Shown here in pieces: positions 26,443 to 35,290 of a stretch of 64,000 nucleotides of DNA (the first letter of the stretch is position 1; every line of letters begins with the position of its first letter). The stretch covers positions 1-64,000 of the forward strand of contig CAIUHP010000084.1 in the NCBI GenBank assembly GCA_903899015.1, given 5' to 3'. Both the position numbers and the translations under genes were made by a program. The notes beneath the pieces are model-generated. The model had not been told where the DNA came from. It did not search any database and worked only from the letters and a program-made list of their open reading frames with translations. This stretch comes from an uncultured Armatimonadota bacterium (lineage in GTDB: Bacteria > Armatimonadota > Fimbriimonadia > Fimbriimonadales > Fimbriimonadaceae).

Positions 26443-27231
26443 GTGTACGCTGAATCCGTGCTCGAAAAGGCAAAGTGGTTAGATCCTCGCGACAAAGTCA
26501 GTCAACCAATCTTCGATTCGGTAAATATTCCTTTCGCTGATTTGCCCCATCGGGTTTTCGAACTACCTTCCCGAAAAGAATCGATCCTTGTCGCAAACGC
26601 AGGCCCCGAAGCTCAAGCAACCCTCGATTGGCTTATCGAGAACGGATACGGGGCCGCAGTCGGTCGCGACTTTGAGATGGGGGGTGACCGTCTCAAGCGG
26701 CTCTGGTCTCCGAATCCATTTCTGGAATCGATTTTGCCCGAGATTTCCCGAGGATCGGCCTTAGATGTTGCGTGCGGTTCAGGACGAGATGCGGTTTTCA
26801 TGGCGTCTGCCGGATTCCAAGTGACGGGGATCGATCATCTCCCCGACGCGATCGCATTCGCTCAGACCCTTTCAACCCGATATCTGCCGCCGACTGAATC
26901 CATCCGCTTGATCGCTGCCGATCTCGATGAAACTCAATTCGTGGAAAGGTATGACCTCGTGACCTGCTTCTTCTATCTCAATCGGACCTTTCTAAGACGC
27001 CTGAAAGACCTCATCAATCCGGGAGGATCGTTTGTGATGGAGACTTTCACTTCCGTCAACCGGGAGACTCACGGCAAGCCAAGGTCGGAGAAGTTTGTCC
27101 TCCAACCCAACGAGCTACCTGGTCTCTTGGACGGCTTCGAAGTTCTCCTCTACGAAGAAGATTGGCACGCCGACCGTCACACCGCTCAGATTTGGGCGCT
27201 ACGCTCGGGCCAAGACCACCGTGATTGCTAG
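26443..27231 (+). CDS. Rhodanese-like domain fused to a SAM-dependent methyltransferase
   Basis: A protein of about 262 aa. Residues 1-75 resemble a rhodanese domain (WLDPRDKVSQPIFDSVNIPFADLPHRVFELP, then ILVANAGPEAQATLDWLIENGY), but the catalytic loop lacks Cys, so it should be inactive or used for binding. From about residue 100 follows a class I methyltransferase: ALDVACGSGRDAVFMAS, VTGIDHLPDAI, LIAADLDE, YDLVTCFFYL. It resembles tellurite-resistance or thiopurine-type methyltransferases; the substrate is unknown. The start is uncertain: GTG at 26443 or GTG at 26458 fit, and longer frames run antisense into araD. The 3' end overlaps the convergent DUF6868-like gene by 33 bp. Confidence 0.75.
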   Translation: MYAESVLEKAKWLDPRDKVSQPIFDSVNIPFADLPHRVFELPSRKESILVANAGPEAQATLDWLIENGYGAAVGRDFEMGGDRLKRLWSPNPFLESILPEISRGSALDVACGSGRDAVFMASAGFQVTGIDHLPDAIAFAQTLSTRYLPPTESIRLIAADLDETQFVERYDLVTCFFYLNRTFLRRLKDLINPGGSFVMETFTSVNRETHGKPRSEKFVLQPNELPGLLDGFEVLLYEEDWHADRHTAQIWALRSGQDHRDC

Positions 27232-27450
27232 GAAGGGAACAAGGAACAACAAGATGATCGCCATCTTGTAAAGAACAAGAGCGGCAAAATTAACCGTTTT
27301 CACTTTCTCCAGTGCAATTCCGAACCATTTGGCGCTCATCTCGTACGGCCAGTCCCAATGCAGGATTACGGTGAGCCACCAAATGATGAGCAAGGCGTAA
27401 TTCCCGATGAGACACCCCAAAAGGAAATCTCGAATGTTTTGCATCGTCAT
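27199..27450 (-). CDS. Small membrane protein, DUF6868-like (83 aa)
   Basis: An 83-aa protein with two membrane segments (LLGCLIGNYALLIIWWLTVIL and FAALVLYKMAIILLFLVPFLAITVVLA) and the conserved starts MQNIRDFLL and WPYEMSAKWFGI. It matches my memory of the DUF6868 family, which has no known function. The start is ATG 27450 or 27444. It is convergent with the methyltransferase and overlaps its last 33 bp, and lies 34 bp downstream of cinA. Confidence 0.7.
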   Translation of the reverse strand: MTMQNIRDFLLGCLIGNYALLIIWWLTVILHWDWPYEMSAKWFGIALEKVKTVNFAALVLYKMAIILLFLVPFLAITVVLARA

Positions 27451-27484
27451 CGTAACTGTTTGACGATGTTCGGCTAAGAATGTC

Positions 27485-28714
27485 TCAGAGTAGCTTCCAC
27501 CGGAGCTGAGCCAAAGCGGTCTGGGTCGCGCGTCGTTGGATGTCTTCTCGCAATCCTCGGTATTGAGCCTGCTCGACGGTCGTTCCATTGGGGCCGGCAA
27601 CCCCAATATAGGTAAGACCGACTGGTTTGCCATCGACGTCGGCCGTCGGTCCCGCATTGCCGGTGATCGAAACGCCATAGGTTGCACCGAGTCGATCTCG
27701 AACGGCTTCCGCCATTGCCTTCGCCACTTCTTCGGAGACGGGACCGTGGGCTGCAATAATTTCGCTCGGAACCCCGAGAACCGATTCCTTAGCGGAAACA
27801 GTGTAGGCAATCACTCCACCTTTGAACGCCTTCGAAGATCCCGGGACGGAGGTGATGCGGGCGCCGAGGGCACCGCCGGTCATGCTCTCGGCAACTGCAA
27901 CGGTCTCACCCTTGGCAACCAGCAGATCCAAGGTTGCGGCTTCGATGGTGGTCTCGTTGAACCCATACAGATGGTTTCCTAGCCGAGATCGAATCTCGTC
28001 GACAACCGGGTCAATTAACAGGTCAGCTGCTTCACGGTTTTCGGCTCGGGCGGTGACGCGAAGATGGCACTCGGCAGTTTGAGCATAGGGAGCAACGGTC
28101 GGATTCTCGCCGTCCATTAGGTCTCGAACCCGTTCTTCCACGTGGCTTTCGCCCATGCCAATGATCCGTAGGACACGAGAGTGGATGACTTGTCCGCCTT
28201 GAAGTTGCTCAAGGAATTGACGTACCGGTCCTTGGGCCATCGGGTCGAATTCTCCCTTAGGGCCTGGGAGCGCAATCACGACTTTGCCATTCTTTTGGCA
28301 GATCAGTCCGGGAGCGGTTCCGTTCGGGTTGTCAACCAGGGTTGCCGAGGTGGGCTTTTGAGCTTGTCGTAAAGTCGATTCAGCCATCCGAATGTTTCGT
28401 GAGGCAAAAAACTGTCGCAGCTTCTCGGCCACTTCAGGGACCTCTTCCATTTCATCGCCAAGAGCCATTGCAATTCCGTCCCGCGTGAGGTCATCCAGGG
28501 TCGGGCCAAGTCCGCCGATGGTCACAACCACATCAGCGCGTTCAATCGCGCCTTTCAACGTGCCAACAAGGCGGTCCATGTTGTCGCCGATCGTTGCACG
28601 TCGGGTACAGCCGATTCCGCATTCGGCAAGGATACGTGCCATCAGGGGAGCATGGGTGTCCGTAATCTGTCCCAGAAGCAATTCGGTGCCAACGGAAACG
28701 ATCTCAGCAGTCAT
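27485..28714 (-). CDS. cinA: CinA: competence/damage-inducible protein with nicotinamide-nucleotide amidase domain
   Basis: A 409-aa protein with two domains. Residues 1-170 form the MoaB-like COG1058 domain (AEIVSVGTELLLGQITDTHAPLMARIL, TIGGLGPTLDDLTRDGIA), with ADP-ribose pyrophosphatase activity in some members. Residues from about 255 form the PncC domain (VAVAESMTGGALGARITSVPGSS, GVIAYTVSAKESVLGV, YGVSITGNAGP), which deamidates nicotinamide mononucleotide. Together they recycle pyridine nucleotides; the link to competence is known only from some Gram-positives. The start ATG at 28714 gives the usual family N-terminus. It is divergent from the Ig-like membrane protein. Confidence 0.93.
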   Translation of the reverse strand: MTAEIVSVGTELLLGQITDTHAPLMARILAECGIGCTRRATIGDNMDRLVGTLKGAIERADVVVTIGGLGPTLDDLTRDGIAMALGDEMEEVPEVAEKLRQFFASRNIRMAESTLRQAQKPTSATLVDNPNGTAPGLICQKNGKVVIALPGPKGEFDPMAQGPVRQFLEQLQGGQVIHSRVLRIIGMGESHVEERVRDLMDGENPTVAPYAQTAECHLRVTARAENREAADLLIDPVVDEIRSRLGNHLYGFNETTIEAATLDLLVAKGETVAVAESMTGGALGARITSVPGSSKAFKGGVIAYTVSAKESVLGVPSEIIAAHGPVSEEVAKAMAEAVRDRLGATYGVSITGNAGPTADVDGKPVGLTYIGVAGPNGTTVEQAQYRGLREDIQRRATQTALAQLRWKLL

Positions 28715-28933
28715 ATCTGATAATGACGGGTTTCACCCAGATCGTGAAAAGTAGACATAAGAAAATCAGGGAACATCGAACAAGAACCTTAAAATCGTTT
28801 GGAACCTCGCGGATCGATCTCCTGTCTTCTTAGCAAATAACCGCTGAAATGTTGCGGATTAGAGCCAACCTTTGCACATTCCTGAGCATGCCCCCATCTG
28901 TATTAGGCCGTCCGGTCTGCTACACTTTGACCG

Positions 28934-30556
28934 ATGAGTTTCTCCGTCCAACTCACCCCGGACTTCATTCCGGTCGAGCCGGGGGCTACCACTCCCGTGT
29001 CGGTCGTCGTGGCAAATAAATCCGATGAGTTAGACCGCTTCGAGCTAGAGATCGAAGGAGTTGATCCCGAATGGACCGCCGTACCGGTTCCAACATTTGT
29101 GGTCGAAGCACTCGAAGTTCATTCCGAGAAGATCTTTTTCAAGCCGAGTCGCACAAGCGAGAGCCTTGCCGGTAACTACCCGTTTGTTGTTCGGGTGCGC
29201 TCACTTGTCACGGGTGAGTCCAAGACCGTTCAAGCCATTCTCCAGGTGAAGCCGTTCAATCACATCACGATGGAGATCAACCCCAAGAAGGGGCACTACT
29301 CTGTTTGGCGAAAGAAGAACGACTTCTCGGTGATCGTGGTGAACCTCGGAAATACCGAGCACAAGCTCCAGCTTATTGGAAACGACCCGGAAGACACGTG
29401 CGCCTATGAATTTGAATCTGAGCAAGTTACCGTCGGGCCAGGACACCAAAAGGAGATTGAATTTGTTGCCAATCCCGCCAGCAAGTCACTTCTCACTTCG
29501 GGGCGATTAATTGGATTCTCGATTACGGGGCGAAGCATTGACCACCCTTCGGTCGTTTCAACCGCTCAGGCACAGCTTGAGCAACGTCCGTTCGTAACGG
29601 CAACGAGTCTTATCGCGACAACTCTGGTGGCAGTTGTCATCGGCCTATGGCTTTTGATGATGCCCAAGCCGCTGCAAATCAAGAATTTCAGCGTCTCACC
29701 CCAACAGGTGCAGCGAGGTCAGACCATTAGCATTAGCTGGGTGACCTCTCAGGCGGATTTGGTCAAGGTTTACGCCGGTTCAGAGTCTTTATACGAAGGT
29801 CCACTGAACTCAAATGTAGTGACCTACACTCCCACTGCCGATGGCGACGTGAATTTTAGAATCATTGCCTCAAAAGAGGGGCATGAAAAGCGCGACGACG
29901 TTCATGTGAACGTGAAGGAACCTCCGTCTTCACCCGATCCAGAAATCTTAGCCCTAAGCGCCAAACCTGAAAGAGTGAAACTCGGATCCTCTTTTGAACT
30001 TGATTTTGCGTTGAATGACGCGGTTACCAAGGCAGTCTTAGAGCCAATCAGCCAGACCCTCGATCCTGCTTTGAGTCGCATTGAAATCACTCCTACTCGT
30101 CCTGGTGAGATTCAATACACGGTTTCCGCAACGAATAAAGACGGAAAGACGGTCAAGCGCAGCATCTCGGTAACGGTCTATGAAGAGAGTGATGCAACGA
30201 TCATCGCCTTCACGCCCAGTAATGTGAATGTCCCGCTCAGCATCGGCAAGGTCTCGATGAGTTGGCAGGTAAACGACGCCGTCCGAGTCGAACTTTCCTC
30301 AGACGCGGGCGTCACCCAAACCGTCGATCCCTCAGGTAGCCAAGACGTTCCTGTGACTGCGAAGACAATCTTTACGCTAACCGCATATGACGCAAAGGGC
30401 CGAAAAACCAGTCAGAGCAGAACGGTAAACGTCATCAAGGACGTTCCTCCACCTGTAACGACCGGTCCCGGTGGCCCGCCAAATGGTGATACAGGTGGCA
30501 CCGGTACAACGGGCGGCACAACGACTTCTACCACCGCAGGCACAACCGGAAGATGA
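28934..30556 (+). CDS. Membrane-anchored protein with Ig-like repeats, unknown function
   Basis: A 540-aa protein. Residues 1-215 hold two immunoglobulin-like sandwiches of the kind found in bacterial COG1470/FixG-type proteins (FIPVEPGATTPVSVVVANKSDELDRFELEIEG...). One membrane segment follows (VTATSLIATTLVAVVIGLWLLMMP, about 217-240). Behind it are three more Ig-like units (IKNFSVSPQQVQRGQTISISW; LALSAKPERVKLGSSFELDF; IIAFTPSNVNVPLSIGKVSMSW) and a tail rich in Gly, Thr and Pro. There is no signal peptide, so the first part should face the cytoplasm. Similar proteins occur beside FHA or kinase genes in Planctomycetes and Chloroflexi, but here the gene overlaps purH by 4 bp. No function can be assigned. 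Confidence 0.8.
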   Translation: MSFSVQLTPDFIPVEPGATTPVSVVVANKSDELDRFELEIEGVDPEWTAVPVPTFVVEALEVHSEKIFFKPSRTSESLAGNYPFVVRVRSLVTGESKTVQAILQVKPFNHITMEINPKKGHYSVWRKKNDFSVIVVNLGNTEHKLQLIGNDPEDTCAYEFESEQVTVGPGHQKEIEFVANPASKSLLTSGRLIGFSITGRSIDHPSVVSTAQAQLEQRPFVTATSLIATTLVAVVIGLWLLMMPKPLQIKNFSVSPQQVQRGQTISISWVTSQADLVKVYAGSESLYEGPLNSNVVTYTPTADGDVNFRIIASKEGHEKRDDVHVNVKEPPSSPDPEILALSAKPERVKLGSSFELDFALNDAVTKAVLEPISQTLDPALSRIEITPTRPGEIQYTVSATNKDGKTVKRSISVTVYEESDATIIAFTPSNVNVPLSIGKVSMSWQVNDAVRVELSSDAGVTQTVDPSGSQDVPVTAKTIFTLTAYDAKGRKTSQSRTVNVIKDVPPPVTTGPGGPPNGDTGGTGTTGGTTTSTTAGTTGR

Positions 30557-32088
30557 AACAAAGAGCACTCCTATCAGTCACCGATAAAACGGGCATCGTC
30601 GATTTCGCAAAAGGTCTCAACGACCTTGGATTTGAATTAATTAGCACCGGCGGAACGGCCAAGGCCATTCGAGATGCCGGGCTGCCTGTCAAGGATGTTT
30701 CGGAAGTCACGGGCTTTCCTGAGATGCTCGATGGGCGAGTAAAGACGCTCCACCCGATGGTTCATGGTGGACTTTTGGGAGACACCCGACTCGATTCCCA
30801 CGTGCTGGCGATGGCCGAAGCTGGAATCGAACCGATCACCGTTCTTGCCGTTAACCTTTATGCTTTCGAGCAGACGGTCAGTCGGCCTCACTGTGTCGAC
30901 GAAGCGACAGAGTCGATTGATATTGGCGGCCCGGCGATGATTCGTGCCGCATCAAAGAACTGGGCAAACGTAACCGTCGTCGTGGACCCTGCGGACTACG
31001 ACGCTGTTCTGAAATCCCTCGCGGACGGAACTGCTCAGGCTGGTCGACTGGCTCTGAGCGCAAAGGCTTTTCGACACACCGCGTTTTATGATTCGATGAT
31101 CTCGCGCTACTTGACAAGAGTGGCCGGTGAATCTCCTTACTCAGAAACCATGACGGTTGGGTATCGAAAAGCAGTACCATTCCGATACGGGGAGAATCCG
31201 CACCAATCGGGCGCTCTGTATCACGATCCACTTGGTTCGCACGGCTTGGCTCAAGCCGAACAGATGTGGGGACTGGAGCTTGGATACAACAATTTGAACG
31301 ATGCCGACGGGGCGTGGGAACTGGTCGCCGACCTTCCGGTGCCAGCATGTGCCATCACCAAACACGGTAATCCATGTGGAGCATCGGTCGCGAAGAGCTA
31401 TGGCGAAGCATTCCGCCAGGCAAGAGATTCCGATCCGATTTCCGCATTTGGTGGGGTGGTCGCAATCAACGGCATTCTCGACGAAGAAGCGGCCGAGGCG
31501 ATGATCGAGAAAGGGAACAAACTCGACGTTGTCATCGCGACGGGATACACCGAGACTGCGCTCGAAATGTTTAAGACTCGAAAGGGATGGGGGCAAGAAG
31601 TTCGACTTCTAACCGCACCGTTGCCGCCAGCCGAGTCAGGCGTGGCCATCCGAACGATTCGAGGTGGGGCGCTCATTCAGGACACCGATGAAGATCCTGG
31701 CTATGAGTGGAAAGTAGTTACTCAAAAGCAGCCAACGGAAGAGCAGATGGCGGCGATGAAGTTCCTCTGGAAGATCATTCCCCACGTAAAGTCTAATGCG
31801 ATCGTGGTTGGAAATGGCACGCGATTATTAGGTGTCGGTGCGGGCCAGATGAACCGAGTTCAGTCCGTTCGACTGGCACTGGAACAGGCAGGAGAAGCTT
31901 CGAAAGGAGCCGCTTTGGCGAGCGATGCATTCTTCCCATTCTCAGACAGCGTGGAAACGGCAGCCTCAGCAGGCATTGCGTGCTTGGTTCAGCCGGGTGG
32001 CAGTAAGAAGGACGGGGACGTCATTGCAAAGGCCGATGAACTCGGACTTGTGATGTGTTTCACCGGAGTTCGACACTTTAGACACTAA
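30553..32088 (+). CDS. purH: Bifunctional AICAR formyltransferase/IMP cyclohydrolase
   Basis: A 511-aa enzyme for the last two steps of purine synthesis. The N-terminal MGS-like IMP cyclohydrolase domain has RALLSVTDKTGIVDFAKGL, ELISTGGTAKAIRDAGL, GFPEMLDGRVKTLHP and the K/H-rich active-site region. The formyltransferase domain carries RYGENPHQSGALY, ITKHGNPCGA, DSDPISAFGGVVA and SDAFFPFSDSVE. The length is that of the family. The ATG overlaps the TGA of the upstream Ig-like gene (ATGA), so purH is probably translated by coupling. A small hairpin, TGACATC-TCGCCTT-GATGTCA, at 32117-32137 follows the stop. Confidence 0.97.
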   Translation: MKQRALLSVTDKTGIVDFAKGLNDLGFELISTGGTAKAIRDAGLPVKDVSEVTGFPEMLDGRVKTLHPMVHGGLLGDTRLDSHVLAMAEAGIEPITVLAVNLYAFEQTVSRPHCVDEATESIDIGGPAMIRAASKNWANVTVVVDPADYDAVLKSLADGTAQAGRLALSAKAFRHTAFYDSMISRYLTRVAGESPYSETMTVGYRKAVPFRYGENPHQSGALYHDPLGSHGLAQAEQMWGLELGYNNLNDADGAWELVADLPVPACAITKHGNPCGASVAKSYGEAFRQARDSDPISAFGGVVAINGILDEEAAEAMIEKGNKLDVVIATGYTETALEMFKTRKGWGQEVRLLTAPLPPAESGVAIRTIRGGALIQDTDEDPGYEWKVVTQKQPTEEQMAAMKFLWKIIPHVKSNAIVVGNGTRLLGVGAGQMNRVQSVRLALEQAGEASKGAALASDAFFPFSDSVETAASAGIACLVQPGGSKKDGDVIAKADELGLVMCFTGVRHFRH

Positions 32089-32165
32089 ACGGTTGTACAA
32101 TCTTTCTCACGATCTGTGACATCTCGCCTTGATGTCAACGTCTGATATACGCAGGACAGTTATCC

Positions 32166-32546
32166 ATGAAGAACCAGAACGACTTGATTGTCATAGGGGT
32201 TTGCGGCGTGCTCGCATTAGCCGCCGCTTTGATTATGTTTTTCACTAAGCGTGAACCCGTTGCGCCGTCTCCGGCAACTCCGGTGGCGACCACAAAATTG
32301 ACGTATCCTTCCGGCGGAGAGCCTGCTTGGGGAACCTCGCTTCCTTCAGCAAGCGCAACTGGCGCGGCTGGCGGCGGATTTGGTGGCCCTGGTGGTGGCA
32401 TGGGACCTGGCGGAATTGGACCAGGTGGCATGGGATCAGGTAAGGCTGCATTCATGGCTTCCGGTGGCGCAGCAGGTATGGGCGGCGGTGCTGGTAAGGG
32501 CACGCCTAAGCTTGGTAGCGGCGGCGGCGGCAAAGTCGGCGGTTAA
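32166..32546 (+). CDS. Membrane-anchored Gly-rich protein, unknown function (126 aa)
   Basis: A 126-aa protein. One membrane helix near the N-terminus (LIVIGVCGVLALAAALIMFF) is followed by a Pro/Ala-rich linker and a tail from about residue 65 to the end built of Gly, Met, Ala and Ser (GGPGGGMGPGGIGPGGMG and similar). The start ATG has a Lys-Asn-rich N-terminus, so the tail should be outside the cytoplasm. Nothing in it points to an enzyme. The open frame, hydrophobic anchor and regular codon use support a real gene. It lies between purH and remA, with an 82-bp gap to remA. Confidence 0.7.
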   Translation: MKNQNDLIVIGVCGVLALAAALIMFFTKREPVAPSPATPVATTKLTYPSGGEPAWGTSLPSASATGAAGGGFGGPGGGMGPGGIGPGGMGSGKAAFMASGGAAGMGGGAGKGTPKLGSGGGGKVGG

Positions 32547-32628
32547 TCTCTCTCTTTAGTTGACTGGAATTCAGCTTGGACTTGCATCACGGGTGTAAAC
32601 TCCTCTCCACTCAAGGAGTTGATCGTTT

Positions 32629-32895
32629 ATGCCCGTACCCGCCGTTCTAAACGTGGGTTTCTACAATTATGTGATGACCGAAAAGATCGTTGCCCTCGTG
32701 AGCAGCGAATCGGCTCCCATGCGCCGCCTCGTACAGACTATGCGCAAGGAAGGCAGCGTCATCGACGCTACTCAAGGACGCCGAACCAAATCGGTCATTT
32801 TTACGACGGGAGCAACCGTCGTACTTTCTGCGATCTCCCAGGAGACTCTCGCAAAGAGGCTAAACACAGGGGAGATAGTGGGCGATGAGGAGTAA
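32629..32895 (+). CDS. remA: RemA-like DNA-binding regulator (DUF370)
   Basis: An 88-aa protein. The core [37 protein letters not shown], then [35 protein letters not shown], matches the DUF370/RemA family over its whole length. In Bacillus, RemA binds DNA as a ring-like oligomer and switches on biofilm-matrix genes. The basic patch GRRTKS is the likely DNA contact. A TCAAGGAG site lies just upstream of the ATG at 32629. Its last 11 bp overlap the start of mreB, so its making is tied to the cell-shape operon. What it controls here is unknown. Confidence 0.9.
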   Translation: MPVPAVLNVGFYNYVMTEKIVALVSSESAPMRRLVQTMRKEGSVIDATQGRRTKSVIFTTGATVVLSAISQETLAKRLNTGEIVGDEE

Positions 32896-33949
32896 CGGAA
32901 GGCACGGATGGCTTCATTCGTTCAGTAACAAATTTGGCCGAGATATCGGCATCGACCTAGGCACCGCCAACACGCTTGTTCATGTCGGTGGACGAGGCGT
33001 TATCCTTCGCGAGCCTAGCGTCGTCGCCATCAACAAAGACAATGGCGAGGTCATGGCAGTTGGCGAGGAAGCCAAGCGCATGCTCGGTAGAACTCCGTCT
33101 CACATCGTCGCAACTCGTCCGCTGAAAGACGGCGTCATTGCCGATTTTGAGCAGACCGAGCGAATGCTCCAGTACTTCATTTCGAAGGTTTCAAACCGAT
33201 TTTTGCTTCGCAGAACGGTTGTGGTAGGCATTCCGAGCGGCGTTACCGAAGTCGAGAGACGTGCGGTTATTGAAGCTTCGCGCAATGCGGGAGCGACCCA
33301 AGCATACGTTATCGAAGAACCGATGGCGGCTGCATTCGGTGCTGGCTTGCCGGTTGATGAACCTAGTGGTTCGATGATCGTGGATATCGGCGGTGGAACC
33401 ACCGAGGTTGCGGTTATCTCACTTGGCGGCATCGTCCATTCACGATCGATTCGAATTGCAGGTGACGAACTGGACGAAGCGATTTCGTCGTACGTTCGCA
33501 GGGCCTACAACCTATACATTGGCGACCGAACCGCTGAAATGACGAAGATTGAAATTGGAAGCGCCTATGCTCTCGAGCAAGAGCTTCAAATTACGATCAA
33601 GGGCCGTGACCTCGTGACAGGCCTCCCCCGTAGCGCTGTAATTACGAGTGAAGAGGTGCGAATGGCCATTCAAGAGCCTCTCAACGCGATCGTCGAAGCG
33701 GTTAAGCTCACACTTGAGGCTACGCCTCCTGAACTCGCTGCAGACGCTATGGATCATGGCATCGTTCTAGCTGGTGGCGGTGCACTCCTGCGCGGTCTGG
33801 ACCGCTTAATTTCCGAAGAGACTATGATGCCGGTCATCATCGCAAAGGACCCTCTCAGTTGCGTCGTTATTGGTACGGGAATGGTTGTTGAAGCCATGCA
33901 CGAAAACCCAATGATTCGAAAGATGCTGGAGAAGGCGTCACGCCCCTGA
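32885..33949 (+). CDS. mreB: Rod-shape protein MreB (bacterial actin)
   Basis: A 354-aa actin-like protein. The phosphate loops are [14 protein letters not shown] and [18 protein letters not shown]; the adenosine motif is [15 protein letters not shown]. The N-terminal stretch [15 protein letters not shown] can form an amphipathic helix for membrane binding. MreB polymers guide the elongation machinery along the cell wall. The ATG lies inside the end of remA; I keep it because the frame has no better start before IGIDLGT. The gene opens the mreB-mreC-mreD run. Confidence 0.96.
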   Translation: MRSNGRHGWLHSFSNKFGRDIGIDLGTANTLVHVGGRGVILREPSVVAINKDNGEVMAVGEEAKRMLGRTPSHIVATRPLKDGVIADFEQTERMLQYFISKVSNRFLLRRTVVVGIPSGVTEVERRAVIEASRNAGATQAYVIEEPMAAAFGAGLPVDEPSGSMIVDIGGGTTEVAVISLGGIVHSRSIRIAGDELDEAISSYVRRAYNLYIGDRTAEMTKIEIGSAYALEQELQITIKGRDLVTGLPRSAVITSEEVRMAIQEPLNAIVEAVKLTLEATPPELAADAMDHGIVLAGGGALLRGLDRLISEETMMPVIIAKDPLSCVVIGTGMVVEAMHENPMIRKMLEKASRP

Positions 33950-33981
33950 AGCGCCGACAAAAGGACGGTCCCATCGATGCG

Positions 33982-34791
33982 ATGGTTCTTGTCGGGCTTT
34001 CTATTCTCGGAGTCGTGCTCGGAGCCGTTCAGAACGGTTCCCGGAGCCAAGAGCATGTCGATCGCGTCACCTCAACGGTACGGTCGGTCATCATGCCCGT
34101 TGGACTCGTTTTAAACAGCATCAGCCGATCGACGAATTCGTTTGTCACCGGGACACTTTCTGCAACCAAGCTTGTCGAGGAGAATCGGAGATTGAAAGCA
34201 ATGGAACAGGTTTACGCAACCTATTCCGAACGCATTGAACTCCTTAAGTCCGAAAACGACACCCTCCGAACCATGCAAGGTTTCGGCCCCGTTAAGGGAA
34301 AGAAGCGAATTCCCGCCGTCGTCTATGGATTCTCGATCAATGAGAATCGATTGACGATTAATGTCGGGAGTAACCAGGGCATTAAAGCTGGTTGCGCCGT
34401 AGAGAGCGCGGAAGGTCTTGTTGGAACCGTCGAAGACGTCGAACCGAATCGAAGCCAGGTTCTCATGTTAACGAGTGCTGGTCTTCAGCCAAACGCAAAG
34501 GGAAAAGCGGTCCTTATTGGAGCGTTTGACGTCAACCGAAACCCGCCGCCCGCTGGATTGCTACGAGGCGAAAACTCGAGCACACTGACATTGACGTTTA
34601 TGGATCCCAAAGCTCCTGTTCAAATCGGGGATCTTATTGTCACATCGGGATATTCAGAGAAAATTCCCCAGGGGCTGATTATCGGGCGGGTCATTCAGTT
34701 GGACCCCAGTGAAGAATTCGGAACCCTGAAGGCTCGCGTCTATCCCGCATTTTCTTTGGGGCGGCTAGAAGTCGTTTATGTGCTGATATGA
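33982..34791 (+). CDS. mreC: Rod-shape protein MreC
   Basis: A 269-aa bitopic protein: a membrane helix at the N-terminus (VLVGLSILGVVLGAV), a coiled-coil (LVEENRRLKAMEQVYATYSERIELLKSENDTLRTMQ, about residues 62-97), and the two-barrel MreC domain (AVVYGFSINENRLTINVGSNQGIKAGCAV, GLVGTVEDV, QIGDLIVTSGYSEKIPQGLIIGRV). It links MreB to the elongation complex in the periplasm. The annotated ATG leaves almost no cytoplasmic N-terminus. A CTG at 33946, overlapping the mreB stop (CTGA), would add [12 protein letters not shown], the basic stretch usual in front of this helix. So the true start may be there. Confidence 0.92.
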   Translation: MVLVGLSILGVVLGAVQNGSRSQEHVDRVTSTVRSVIMPVGLVLNSISRSTNSFVTGTLSATKLVEENRRLKAMEQVYATYSERIELLKSENDTLRTMQGFGPVKGKKRIPAVVYGFSINENRLTINVGSNQGIKAGCAVESAEGLVGTVEDVEPNRSQVLMLTSAGLQPNAKGKAVLIGAFDVNRNPPPAGLLRGENSSTLTLTFMDPKAPVQIGDLIVTSGYSEKIPQGLIIGRVIQLDPSEEFGTLKARVYPAFSLGRLEVVYVLI

Positions 34792-35270
34792 AGGGAGCAA
34801 AACTCGGCTTCATAGCTTTCTTCCTCCTATGGTTTGGGGGAGGGTGTCAGCAGTCAGTCGCCAGCCAGTTTTCCATTGCTGGTGCAGCACCCGATTACCT
34901 TTTAGTTGTCATCGTGACACTCGCGCTCGTCGTCAACCGACGTACCGGCTCCATTATCGGATTCTTTGGGGGAGTGATTCAAGGTGCCGTCGCCGGCGGA
35001 CATATGGCCACGTACGTTATTACACGTACCATTCTTGGGTTCCTGATTGGGTGGCTGACAGGTCTTGAATTCGAAGGAAATATCGCGGTTGCCTTCGTCG
35101 TTGCCGCTGGTTCCACCTGTATTGCACAGCTAACGTTCCTACTGATGAGCCCACGGGGTGCCATCCTGCCGTTCTTGTTGGCTACAATAGGATCAGCGAT
35201 GTACAACGGTGTCCTCGCAATGCCTTTATACGCGCTCCTTAAAAGGGTTTCCGACTCTCCCCGCCGTTAG
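34788..35270 (+). CDS. mreD: Rod-shape protein MreD
   Basis: A 160-aa polytopic membrane protein with about five hydrophobic segments (IAFFLLWFGG; YLLVVIVTLALVV; GSIIGFFGGVIQGAVAGG; AVAFVVAAGSTCIAQLTFLL; AILPFLLATIGSAMYNGVLAMPLYALL). Size, topology and position fit MreD, which joins MreC in the elongation complex. The start overlaps the mreC stop (ATGA). Sequence conservation in this family is low, so the call leans on the operon. Confidence 0.88.
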   Translation: MKGAKLGFIAFFLLWFGGGCQQSVASQFSIAGAAPDYLLVVIVTLALVVNRRTGSIIGFFGGVIQGAVAGGHMATYVITRTILGFLIGWLTGLEFEGNIAVAFVVAAGSTCIAQLTFLLMSPRGAILPFLLATIGSAMYNGVLAMPLYALLKRVSDSPRR

Positions 35271-35290
35271 GGTGAGTCACCTGGTGCCAA

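Noticed and set aside
32619-32888. 89-codon frame overlapping remA in another register
   Set aside because: The register at 32629 gives the full DUF370 family sequence; the other is highly basic and has no family pattern.
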